The notes under the pieces were generated by a model, which was given only the letters and a program-made list of their open reading frames with translations, searched no databases and was not told the DNA's origin. Shown here one piece after another: positions 22,607 through 32,764 of a stretch of DNA of 64,000 nt. Origin of the DNA: Globodera rostochiensis (taxonomy: Eukaryota; Nematoda; Chromadorea; Rhabditida; Heteroderidae); assembly GCA_018350325.1 (NCBI GenBank), contig JAEVLN010000005.1:1002142-1066141 (forward strand). The letters are read 5' to 3'. The translations under genes were made by a program, and so were the position numbers. Numbering within the stretch: the first letter of the stretch is position 1; each line of letters begins with the position of its first letter.

Positions 22607-23246
22607 GTTACTTTTCCTTTATGGCGCCACACATTCAAATTTAAAAAAAAGGTCCCCAAATTTACTGAAAACATCGTATATTGGGGTTTCAATGGTGCTG
22701 ATCACGAATCTGACAATATTTTTAAGATCTGACAACCTAAGATTTTAAAATCTATGATGGATTCGTTAGGCTTAGGCCTAAGGAAGCTAGGATAATCCGT
22801 CAGAAATTTTTCTTATTAAAAAACAATTTAAATCATTTATTTGGAGGAAAAATCGTGCCTACATGTTGGCGCGGGTTAAAAAACATCATATATAAGCTTT
22901 CCCCTGTTATTTAACCCGCGCCAACATTTAGGCACGATTTTTCCTCCAAATAAAGATTTAAATCGTTTTTTAATAAAAAATTTCTAAGCCTAACGAACCC
23001 GCGCTAAATTTATGCTTGTTCCATTGGTTTCGGCACCTAAGAAACAGCGATCAAAGTGGTTTTATGTGATTAAAAGTTAAAAAAAAAATCAAAAATCATA
23101 GATTTTCAAAATCTTAGATGTTGTCAGATCTTAAAAATATTGTCAGATTCGTGATCAGCACCCTTGAAACCTTTTACGATGTTTTACAGCAAATTTGGTG
23201 GACCTTTTTTTAAATTTGAATGTGTGGCGCCATAACGGAAAAGTAC
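22607..23246. mobile_element. Palindromic foldback element, about 640 bp
   Basis: The outer ends (GTTACTTTTCC ... ATGGCGCCACACATTC and its complement) start two arms of roughly 280-300 bp. The arms meet around the motif AACCCGCGCCAACAT / ATGTTGGCGCGGGTT near 22860-22930. Arms match closely but carry indels, for example the GCTTAGGCC stretch near 22770 in the left arm only. No gene inside. Confidence 0.88.
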
Positions 23247-23480
23247 CAAATTTTTTAGCAGTCGTTAATATCTAAAAAGACATTTATTTTTATTTTTAGA
23301 TAAAATTTCAAAATTAATAAAACCTTTTGGTCAAAATTTTACGGTTTTGAACAAATTAAATTCTCTTTCAATATTTGCTTATTTATGTTCACTTTATTTT
23401 CGATAGTTTTGCAACAATTTATTCGGAAGGAATTCGCTCGTCGTCACTTCACATCAATTAATTCGCTCGCGCACACAAAC

Positions 23481-23863
<383 letters not shown>

Positions 23864-23896
23864 TCAATTGTGGTGGAGAACAAAGTGATTACTCCC

Positions 23897-23904
23897 ATTT
23901 ATAT
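23897..23904 (-). promoter_or_regulatory. TATA-like box of the 69-residue peptide gene
   Basis: ATATAAAT on the minus strand about 75 bp before the ATG, the same layout as the other two small-peptide genes. Confidence 0.45.
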
Positions 23905-24187
23905 GGCCAATTTTTTGTTGAGATCCAACACATTTTGTCGGAGTCATACGCACGGGAGTTTTTATAATTTAAACACAAAATGTTAAAATAAAATGTTAGG
24001 GCTAGCTTTTGCGTTAGTCAGCTTGGAAAATGAATTTATAGCTTGTCAAAAGCGTAAAAGTCATATGTTGGTATTTTATTTAATGGCGAAATGTCATTTT
24101 TGAATGCAAAAAAACTAAAATCAATCAGTTGAAGGAATAAAATAGAGTTCGGTGCCCGCATGGGAATATGGGCAAGTTTTGGGTGAA

Positions 24188-24218
24188 ATGATGGTCCCGG
24201 GGGTGCCGACAGGCGACG
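24188..24218. repeat. Diverged copy of the GC-hairpin repeat
   Basis: GGTGCCGACAGGCGACGTCGG is a mutated version of the core seen at 10465. Confidence 0.5.
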
Positions 24219-24632
24219 TCGGGAGGAGTAAAAAATTTAAGCGATTTTGATAAGAATGGAAATGTGAGTAAAAGTCACAATGTAAAGTTAAAATAAAGCC
24301 TCATTGGCATATTAAACTACAAAATTAGATTAAAACAACTTGGAAGCATGAAATTAAATTGATTCCGCATTCGCTGCTTAAACGATCCCCGCACGGGGTT
24401 TGACGAGAGAAGCCCAGTAGCATTTATTTCAAAAAAATTATAGTCAATATAATTAAATTGTTGGTCTTTTTGAGAATACTAACGGGGAGGCCAGATCACC
24501 CTTGAGAAAATATGGCATTTTTATGGCATCGAGGGGTCAAAATATGGCATTTTTATGGCATGTTTTCTTAAGGAATTTTCAAAAATGCAATTTTTTTTTT
24601 GAGAATTTGCTTCACTGTTGGGTGGGGGGCGG

Positions 24633-24660
24633 GTCGGCGGTGCCGATAGGCGCCGCCGAG
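24633..24660. repeat. GC-hairpin of the dispersed repeat family
   Basis: GTCGGCGGTGCCGATAGGCG followed by CCGCCGAG, then an A/T stretch and TTTTTGACTCAATTTG as at 51439. Confidence 0.8.
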
Positions 24661-24726
24661 AAAATTTTGAATTTTTGACTCAATTTGTTAACAGATTTGC
24701 AACCAAAAACATCAAATTGTACGAAT

Positions 24727-25152
24727 CAAAGACACTTTATTCGGGAATTCTCATTTTTCCCTTAAAAATGTGAATGTTCACAAAGTTCAAAAATATGGCA
24801 AATTATGGCAAGTGTGGAAATATGGCAAACAATAAGGCAAATTCTCAAAATTATTGCATTTGCCTTAAAAATAAGGTAATTTGAGCTCCCTGACTCTGAA
24901 GGTGATTTTAAAATTAAAAGCACAAAGTTGTCAATTTTGAAGAATTTCCGCAAGAAAAGCATAAAAATAACAAATAGAACGCCAAAAAGCAATTAAATAT
25001 TCAAATTGCAAGAAGCAAGGAGCACTATTTTCGGAAAATCCTTCATTTTCCCCGTAAAAAATGAGAATTTACCAAAGTCAAAAATATGGCAAAATTATGG
25101 CAAGTGTGGAAATATGGCAAATTTCCAAAATTATGGCATTTGCCATCAAATG
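24727..25152. repeat. Direct duplication of an ATATGGCA-rich segment
   Basis: About 125 bp at 24745-24865 and again at about 25040-25152 share AAAATATGGCAAA, then TTATGGCAAGTGTGGAAATA and a TGCATTTGCC-like end. ATATGGCATTTTTATGGCAT also occurs twice near 24512-24560. Probably remnants of one mobile repeat. No gene between 23905 and 25520. Confidence 0.65.
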
Positions 25153-25524
25153 AGGGCATTTAAATGCACCCCCCTAAAGATCAAATTTCCGATAATTTTA
25201 TTTTTGTTAATAAAATAATTCAAAACATTTGGTAAATAAGTTCATTTACAATTGATAACAAATTTTAAAGTGAACCCGGACACCTATGCCAAATAGAGAA
25301 TATTGAATAGTCTCGATAGGTCAACAAAAGAATTTTAAAAAATTTTCAATTAAAAAAAGAACCATAAAAACAAATAGGTAATAAAAAAATTAAAAAAATG
25401 TTAAAAAAACAGAAATAAATATTCTCAAGCTAAATCACAAATTAAACATTCTAAAATAGAAGATAAGAAATAATAACAATTTAAAAAAAATTGAATAAAG
25501 TTAACATTGGGCCTCTAGTTCAGA

Positions 25525-25610
25525 AAAGATTTAAATTTTGTCCTAGTGGTCTGTGAGCTTTTCAACAAAAAAAGGTATGGGGTTCAAATCCCCTCCATGT
25601 AATTGCTAAT
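25525..25610 (+). other. tRNA-related remnant (possible SINE head)
   Basis: CCTAGTGGTCTGTGAGC resembles a D-arm/A-box and, about 35 bases on, GGGGTTCAAATCCCC forms a T-arm with a good B-box. No acceptor stem or anticodon arm closes, so it is not a working tRNA. It lies just outside the giant foldback. Confidence 0.3.
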
Positions 25611-25636
25611 TTTCGCTGAATTTAACCAATTTGGTG

Positions 25637-28200
25637 TTACGACAATTGCGGATCGGCAATTGCGGATCGGCAATTGCGGATCGGCAATTGCGGATCGGCA
25701 ATTGCGGACGGGACAATTGCGGACGACAATTGCGGACGAGACAATTGCGGACGACAATTGCGGACGACAATTACGGACGAGACAATTGCGGACGAGACAA
25801 TTGCGGACGACAATTGCGGACGACAATTGCCGAGACAATTGCGGACGACAATTGCGGACGAGACAATTGCGGACGACAATTACGGACGAGACAATTGCGG
25901 ACGACAATTGCGGACGACAATTGCCGAGACAATTGCGGACGACAATTGCGGACGAGACAATTGCGGACGACAATTGCGGACGACAATTGCCGAGACAATT
26001 GCGGACGACAATTGCGGACGAGACAATTGCGGACGACAATTACGGACGAGACAATTGCGGACGACAATTACGGACGAGACAATTGCGGACGACAATTGCG
26101 GACGACAATTGCCGAGACAATTGCGGACGACAATTGCGGACGACAATTGCGGACGACAATTACGGACGAGACAATTGCGGACGAGACAATTGCGGACGAC
26201 AATTGCGGACGACAATTGCCGAGACAATTGCGGACGACAATTGCGGACGACAATTACGGACGAGACAATTGCGGACGACAATTGCGGACGACAATTGCCG
26301 AGACAATTGCGGACGACAATTGCGGACGAGACAATTGCGGACGACAATTACGGACGAGACAATTGCGGACGACAATTGCGGACGACAATTGCCGAGACAA
26401 TTGCGGACGACAATTGCGGACGAGACAATTGCGGACGACAATTACGGACGAGACAATTGCGGACGACAATTACGGACGAGACAATTGCGGACGACAATTA
26501 CGGACGAGACAATTGCGGACGACAATTGCGGACGACAATTGCGGACGAGACAATTGCGGACGACAATTGCGGACGAGACAATTGCGGACGACAAAAATGG
26601 GTATTTAGCACAAATTAAATTTGTTGCATAGAAAAATGGCATGCTTCTGGCGCCGTTTATTAATGCGTACATCAACAGTTAAATGATCAATGCCCCCAAT
26701 TATCAATGTTGTTACTAGCCAGTCTATAATGAATCAGCATAAAAGTTTTATCATTTTGCAAAGAATTTATGTCATTCGCCCAGATGGACATGCTCCGTTA
26801 TACTCACCAAATTCTTGGAATCATCATGATTCGGTCATTGAAAATATGGCACGAACAAATAATGCACAGGAAGCCTTTCACTTGGCATTGAAAAAACAAT
26901 TTAGCAAAGAGCATCCTCCTTTATCTCGGCATGCAGCAAATATGTTATAAATATTTTGTGAAATTATTATTTTCAGGCTCATTAATGTTTTAAAAAATGA
27001 AGAGAGAATAGTGCGAGACCGGATTCGAGAGTACGAAATCGACAACACGCGAGGAATCAATCTTCGACCACGGGCGAATAAATACAGAAATAATGATAAC
27101 GCAATGAAGAGAATGGTTATCTTGTTCGACGAATTTGATGAACCAACGGAACAGCAGTATTTAGACCATCTTAGAGCATTGCAATATAGACTGGCTAGTA
27201 ACAACATTGGTAATTGGGGGCATTGATCATTTAACTGTTGATGTACGCATTAATAAACGGCGCCAGAAGCATGCCATTTTTCTATGCAACAAATTTAATT
27301 TGTGCTAAATACCCATTTTTGTCGTCCGCAATTGTCTCGTCCGCAATTGTCGTCCGCAATTGTCTCGTCCGCAATTGTCGTCCGCAATTGTCGTCCGCAA
27401 TTGTCTCGTCCGCAATTGTCGTCCGCAATTGTCGTCCGCAATTGTCTCGTCCGTAATTGTCGTCCGCAATTGTCTCGTCCGCAATTGTCGTCCGCAATTG
27501 TCTCGTCCGCAATTGTCGTCCGCAATTGTCTCGTCCGTAATTGTCGTCCGCAATTGTCTCGTCCGTAATTGTCGTCCGCAATTGTCTCGTCCGTAATTGT
27601 CGTCCGCAATTGTCTCGTCCGCAATTGTCGTCCGCAATTGTCTCGTCCGTAATTGTCGTCCGCAATTGTCGTCCGCAATTGTCTCGTCCGTAATTGTCGT
27701 CCGCAATTGTCTCGTCCGCAATTGTCGTCCGCAATTGTCTCGTCCGTAATTGTCGTCCGCAATTGTCGTCCGCAATTGTCTCGTCCGTAATTGTCGTCCG
27801 CAATTGTCTCGTCCGTAATTGTCGTCCGCAATTGTCTCGTCCGCAATTGTCGTCCGCAATTGTCTCGTCCGTAATTGTCGTCCGCAATTGTCGTCCGCAA
27901 TTGTCTCGTCCGCAATTGTCGTCCGCAATTGTCTCGTCCGTAATTGTCGTCCGCAATTGTCGTCCGCAATTGTCTCGTCCGTAATTGTCGTCCGCAATTG
28001 TCTCGTCCGCAATTGTCGTCCGCAATTGTCTCGTCCGCAATTGTCGTCCGCAATTGTCTCGTCCGTAATTGTCGTCCGCAATTGTCGTCCGCAATTGTCT
28101 CGTCCGCAATTGTCGTCCGCAATTGTCTCGTCCGTAATTGTCGTCCGCAATTGTCGTCCGCAATTGTCCCGTCCGCAATTGCCGATCCGCAATTGTCGTA
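25637..28200. mobile_element. Giant foldback element, arms of CAATTG tandem repeats around a MULE transposase remnant
   Basis: The element begins TACGACAATTGCGGATCGGC and ends with the exact complement. Each arm is about 0.9-1.0 kb of 13-15 bp units: GACAATTGCGGAC with GA spacers, occasionally TACGGAC or TGCCGAGAC in the left arm. The inversion continues for about 100 bp of unique sequence inside each array (26636-26735 and 27187-27285, GGCGCCGTTTATTAATGCGT). Only about 450 bp in the centre is not palindromic. That centre codes for part of a transposase. Long frames through the arms (300 residues of RQLRT / DETIADDN) exist only because the units lack stops. No target-site duplication could be read at either end. 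Confidence 0.93.
26735..27226 (+). pseudogene. MULE-type transposase C-terminal remnant
   Basis: The core frame reads SWNHHDSVIENMARTNNAQE and then AFHLALKKQFSKEHPPLSR. It joins, across a putative GC-AG intron (about 26930-26976), to LINVLKNEERIVRDRIREYE. The pattern W-x(n)-RTNN-x-E-x-[FW]-H ... HP-x-[IL] ... N-x-L-x-x-E-E is typical of the tail of Mutator-like (MULE/Pack) transposases in animals and plants. The catalytic DDE part is absent. The fragment therefore cannot drive transposition alone, but it ties the foldback to the MULE superfamily. Confidence 0.72.
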
Positions 28201-28488
28201 CCGCCAGAGAGAACGCCAAAGGAGAGAAAATTAGAGAAAGAAAGGAAATTTGTTTAATTCTCTCGCACTCTCTATTTACTGGCACACATCTCGTTTTTTG
28301 AGTCGCTGTGTTAACTCAAAATACCTGCATAAAAGAATATTGGCTCAACAAATTTCTGAACATTGCCCAAAAAAAAACTCCGATCAAATCAAAATTAAAA
28401 TTTAAAATATTTAAAAGCCCCTTATAACATCGATTTTCAAAAAAAGATAAGCAAAGCCAAGAATGAATAATCCGAATTAAACAAACAC

Positions 28489-28690
28489 TAGTGTTCGGTA
28501 CGGTACGGTATTACCGCGGTATTTTTCGGTATTACCGCGGTATTTTTTTCGGTATTACCGCGGTATTTTTTTGTATTACCGATTCGGTATACTGACCGAG
28601 AAAATTTTTGGGATTTCGGTATTTTTCGGTATCGGTATTTTACCGAAATACCGATACCGTTTACCGAAAAACCCCATTTGCCGAACACTA
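28489..28690. mobile_element. hAT MITE with perfect 8-bp target duplication
   Basis: Inverted ends TAGTGTTCGG and CCGAACACTA enclose 202 bp. The flanks ACAAACAC (28481-28488 and 28691-28698) are identical. The interior is built of TACCG / CGGTA motifs (GGTATTACCGCGGTATTTTT repeated). No coding capacity. The intact duplication suggests a fairly recent insertion. Confidence 0.93.
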
Positions 28691-28879
28691 ACAAACACCC
28701 TTTGGATAAAACTAAACGATTATCTACCTCCAAAAGTCAAAAATAACCTAAAGAAAAAAAAATCCTCAAATTAGTGTTTTTAAATCTCGACCCTATTAGC
28801 TCTCAATTTAGATCAGATCACAATTGTCGGACATGCCCTGCTTCACACTCTCATACCACCAGCGATGGGCGTTCTTCGA

Positions 28880-29530
28880 CAAGTGTTCAATTTTTATTTC
28901 ATTTCATTAAATGGAGAGTGATATCCGTGCCGAATGCAAACGCAGAGGCAACGGTAAGGTTGTCGAGTGGGATTCTGTCTAAAATGATTGCCAATATTAA
29001 TAATTATTGCTATGAATTACTAAGTTTGGAGTTCTATAACTCTTTATAGTGTGAACAAAATCAAACAATATTTGTATTAGAGAGCTTTAATTGAGTTAAA
29101 AATATGCTTCAGCATGTTCAAGCGGTTCAAAGCATTTTCAAGAAGTTATATTAGCGAAACTGCCAAAATTTGAGATTCAGAATTTTTCCAATTTTCTGCC
29201 TATAACTTTCTTGTTTTGACTAAACTTTTAGTTTAAGCTTACATATAGATAAACTTATAAAAGCTTTCTGGTACCAATATTTCTTTATTTTGTTTAAATG
29301 CCGTCGCGAACGATTTTGTATTCAATAATCGACATTATAGAATTTAAATTAGTAAGGAGCTTTTTGCAAAATTCAACGATAAGCTTCAAATTGTGCCGAT
29401 GTTGCTACAAAAATGTTGGTACATAACAAAACAAATACAAATTGGTATTAATTATTCTGAAGAATTTGAAGAAAAAGTGTCCGAGGACATTCGTCAACAA
29501 TGGAATCGCCGTTTCGCAACATTGCAGTAG
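28880..29530 (+). pseudogene. Decayed copy of the 328-residue secreted-protein gene
   Basis: At 28915-28965 the end of the signal-peptide exon survives (ISVPNANAEA, followed by the same GTAAG donor) but the upstream hydrophobic part and ATG are gone. Exon 2 is not found. At about 29368-29502 a piece of exon 3 is clear: KFNDKLQIVPMLLQKCWYIT, then IGINYSEEFEEKVSEDIRQQ. This is followed by a deletion that joins directly to the sequence near the end of the intact gene (AATCGCCGTTTCG). The frame then runs into unrelated sequence. The intact relative is at 16942-18389 on the other strand. Confidence 0.8.
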
Positions 29531-30142
29531 CTGTCTCCAAAAGAAAGAAGATTCGTTAACTGATCAGCCGGCTGAGAAAATGGCCAAGCTCGTCATCGAT
29601 CCAAACTCCAAAGATCCGCTGGTCTGAATCCGATGTAAAAAGCGGCCGATGTTTGTTATTCGCATCCCGTTCTTGTCCGGGGAGCTTCTGCCTCCAAAAG
29701 ACAGAATTTTGTTAAATCCCTCTTCTTTCTGTTATCCACTAATTTATTGCTTGGGGCAACGAATGCCATGCCGTTCCAATATGAGAATGAGGCACAAGAG
29801 GCGTCAGTCAGGTCATTCACATAGCCCGCCCGCCGTTTATCAAAACTCACCACGACGGATTGCCCACTGTACCCAACCATTGTCCGCCGGCCGACTCCGA
29901 ACCATTAAAAAGACTCTGTTGAATCAAGAGAAATAAAATTGGCGAGTTTCAGCAGTCGAAAAGGAAACGTTAATTTGATGGTGGCGATCGACGACCAATA
30001 TTATTCGTTAAACAGTGAATATAAAAGATAAAGCTTACTAAGCTTTTGCTTTGTCTGTTAATTGAATGAGAATGTTCAGCAAATTGCAATAAAAAAACAA
30101 AATAATGACGAATTATTGATCAGCAGAGCTCAAATGCGTCCA

Positions 30143-30150
30143 TATAAAAG
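30143..30150 (+). promoter_or_regulatory. TATA-like box, right Cys/His-rich gene
   Basis: TATAAAAG 71 bp before the ATG, as in the left copy. Confidence 0.6.
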
Positions 30151-30220
30151 CTCGCAAAATTTCATCTAACATTATTAACCTCCGAAAATTACTGAAAATC
30201 CACCGAAAAACTTCAACAAA

Positions 30221-30558
30221 ATGTCCCCTCTCCGTTTTGTTGCTGTTTTTGTGCTAATTGCTCTGCTCGCTTTGGTTGGGGTGAACAATGCACAAAAAGG
30301 TCCAGAAAATGCGGCCGATGCTGTTGGTGAGCCAAACGATGCCGCCTCGCCCGTCTTCCGCGCTCTCCGTAAGTTAATTGAAACTAATTAGGGATGTATA
30401 TTATTCATCTTTAATTATTAAATAGCAATTTAATATAATTTTATATTTTTCATTTTGCAGGCGAAGCCGATGGACATGGTGGTGGTGGACATTGTCACCA
30501 TTGCCCTTGCGATCGACACCATTGCCACCATTGTCACCACTGCCATGGAAAGAAATGA
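30221..30558 (+). CDS. Small secreted Cys/His-rich protein, 81 residues (right copy)
   Basis: Exons 30221-30368 and 30461-30558; donor CTCC|GTAAGT, acceptor TTTTGCAG. The signal peptide is followed by an acidic spacer and the Cys/His tail HCHHCPCDRHHCHHCHHC-HGKK. It appears the same as the left copy through both exons and the intron, which points to a recent duplication or ongoing gene conversion between arms. The His/Cys spacing (HCHHC and repeated HHC) suggests metal coordination outside the cell. Function is otherwise unknown. Confidence 0.82.
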
Positions 30559-31127
30559 GCGACGAATGTGCCGAAGCTGAAAAGTGATCGGCCAAGCTGA
30601 TTTCCGTTCATAATGAATTTGTTATTCAAAAATGCATTTAATTGGAAAATGTCTTTTTTTTTGACTTCGGGTGATTTAAAACATTTTTGGGCTGGGTGGG
30701 GGGTGATTCGGATGAGATAAGTGACAAATATTATGGTAAATTAATTTGTATTATTTTTTTTGGCTGTAGGAAACATTGAATATTCAGTATAACATCATAC
30801 ATTCTATTTGCCGTTTTTGACTAACGCAGGGACCAAAATATTTGACCCTTTGGGATAGGGATTTTTCTCATTAATTTTAAAATAATAACAAATTAATATA
30901 CCTAATATTCGATTAGCTAACTTATTAAGCACAAACATTGCGTAAATTGGATTTGGTGGTTATAATTTGAAATTGTGCGCAAGATATCTTTTTCAAACGT
31001 CAAGAAATGGCATACGATCATTAAAATCGAAGCTGCTGAGTTGTGCAATGTTATCCCTTATAAATTGATGTTCCATCCGGTCGGCCTAATTCATTTATCA
31101 TTCATTCTTCGCGGGCACCAGCCCTCT

Positions 31128-31194
31128 CCCCCCCCCCCCCCGGCGACTAATGTCCCCCCCCCCCCTCCCCCCCCCCCCCCCCCCCCCTCCCCCC
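31128..31194. repeat. Long interrupted poly-C tract
   Basis: Runs of 14, 12 and about 20 C, separated by a few bases. Frames through it translate as Pro or Gly runs and are not genes. The opposite strand could form G-quadruplexes. Confidence 0.95.
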
Positions 31195-31200
31195 ACCCGC

Positions 31201-32764
31201 CCATCGCCGTTTTGGGATTAAATTGGAATTGGCTGGACGGACGGATGAATGAATGGGCAAGCAAGCCAGCAAGCTGCTGGAGGATTATTCTCTTCCTCCT
31301 CCCCTCGCCATGCGTCCTCCAATTTTGGGCGCTCACTCCCCTCGCGGGTCGTGTCGTTGCGTGAGATTGGGGGAAATTCGTAAATGGGTGGGGGGGGGGG
31401 GAGACTCAATGTGCCCGTTAAGTGAGTCAGTAACTCTTTTTGAATTTCATAATAGTGTGATTAGTAGAGGCGCGGCAATTTTTCCCAGCATTTTTTATGC
31501 GAAATTTCGTTTTTAGGCCCTTTTTCAAAAATCACTAAAAAAATCTACCGTTAAAATGAATTTTTTTCAAAAACATTTTTGGGTGCATTTTTTCTATTTT
31601 TTTTTGGTCAAAAAAATGCCCGAAACCCCAAAATATGCTAAAATATCCAATTAGTTCATTTAAAATGTTCTAAATTTTTTTGAAAACTAAGAGTAGATTT
31701 TGTTAGATTTTGTACCTTTTTCTATATCTGTGTTTAATTAGCAAAGTGCCAAACAAATAAAGCGTTGGTTTTTTGACCATCATTTTATTCAAATATGCAC
31801 ATGTTTTCATTAATAAATTCTTTTATTCTCTGATGTTCTCGCTTTTTTTAAATCACTTTTGAGTTTTTTCCCCAAAAATGAGAAACAGCTGTGTTTATTT
31901 GGCCTTTTGGCCTGGGGAGGCCCCGCAATCGTAAATGTTTATTTATTCGGACATTGGATGTGTCCGACCGAATTGGGGGCTTTTTTCGCTCAAAATGACC
32001 GCGGCCCATCGCCAAGCGAAAGGATCCATTTCCATTCATTCACTTCCGCTTTCCATTCATTCATATAACAATTCAATTCGCCCGTCTCATAAAATGTGTG
32101 TGAATTGTTCAATTAATTTTAATATTTGTTCCTTTTGAGAGTTATTTTATACCAAATTTAGAGTCTGAGCTCCCTCCCTCCAAACATTAGTTGGGGGGTT
32201 TTTGCTAAACATTTTCAATTATTTTTCTTAAATTTATTCGGTTTTCTCCGCTGCTGCTGAAGTCCGCTGCTTGCCCGTGCAATTCGCTCACTTTTAAACT
32301 CATTTTCTTTGTCTTTTGTCGTCCCTCCATTAGTTCACAAGAAATTTACGGCCTGCTGAGGTTGGGCGAGACGAGGGACTCGGCGAAGGCCGGAACAGCG
32401 TACACCGCTGGCCACCAGACGAGTCTTTAGGTCGCTGTGTTGGTCAGTCAGCCCATCGATTTTGGCCCTTTCTCAACATCGTCCCCTGTGGCAAAATTAA
32501 TGACTTTATTTTCAACAACTTTTTGCCTGCCTTCGAGCGAGGCATCAAAATTAATGACTCCGTTTTTCATCAGTTTAAGCTTCGGATAGCAAAATCGTCT
32601 TGCAATGTAAATAAAGTAGGTCCAATCTGATATGTTTGTATCAGGGTTGTTCATCATTTACTTATAATTCAACGGCGAAGCTTTCGCTTTTTTATTTAAC
32701 ATTTAAAATTGCTAAATTTGAGTTTCTTGTAGTATTCTTTATCTGAATTACTTGTGGTTCCCAT
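31201..32764. other. Intergenic stretch upstream of the ADAM gene
   Basis: No splice-consistent exon was found. A short G run lies at about 31389-31400. The rest is AT-rich with no recognised repeat. Confidence 0.5.

Larger units (their letters stand above)
29905..30695. repeat. Right arm of the inverted duplication
   Basis: Reverse complement of 21690-22535. Both the gene and its upstream region, out to TTGAATCAAGAGAAATAAA, are shared. The arms are separated by about 7.4 kb that includes two foldback elements. Confidence 0.9.

Noticed and set aside
25637..28200. A CRISPR-like array, because of the short regular repeats
   Set aside because: Units are contiguous with no unique spacers, the arms are inverted copies and the genome is eukaryotic.
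25603..28301. Long frames of 270-340 codons (RQLRT, DETIADDN, SSAIV repeats)
   Set aside because: They are simple translations of the stop-free foldback arms in all frames, not proteins.
29656..29880. Minus-strand frame with SVVVSFDKRRAGYVNDL
   Set aside because: Somewhat protein-like, but without splice signals, start context or a recognisable family, next to a pseudogene. Likely a relic or chance.
31091..31364. Pro-rich or Gly-rich frame near 31.1 kb
   Set aside because: Created by the poly-C tract.
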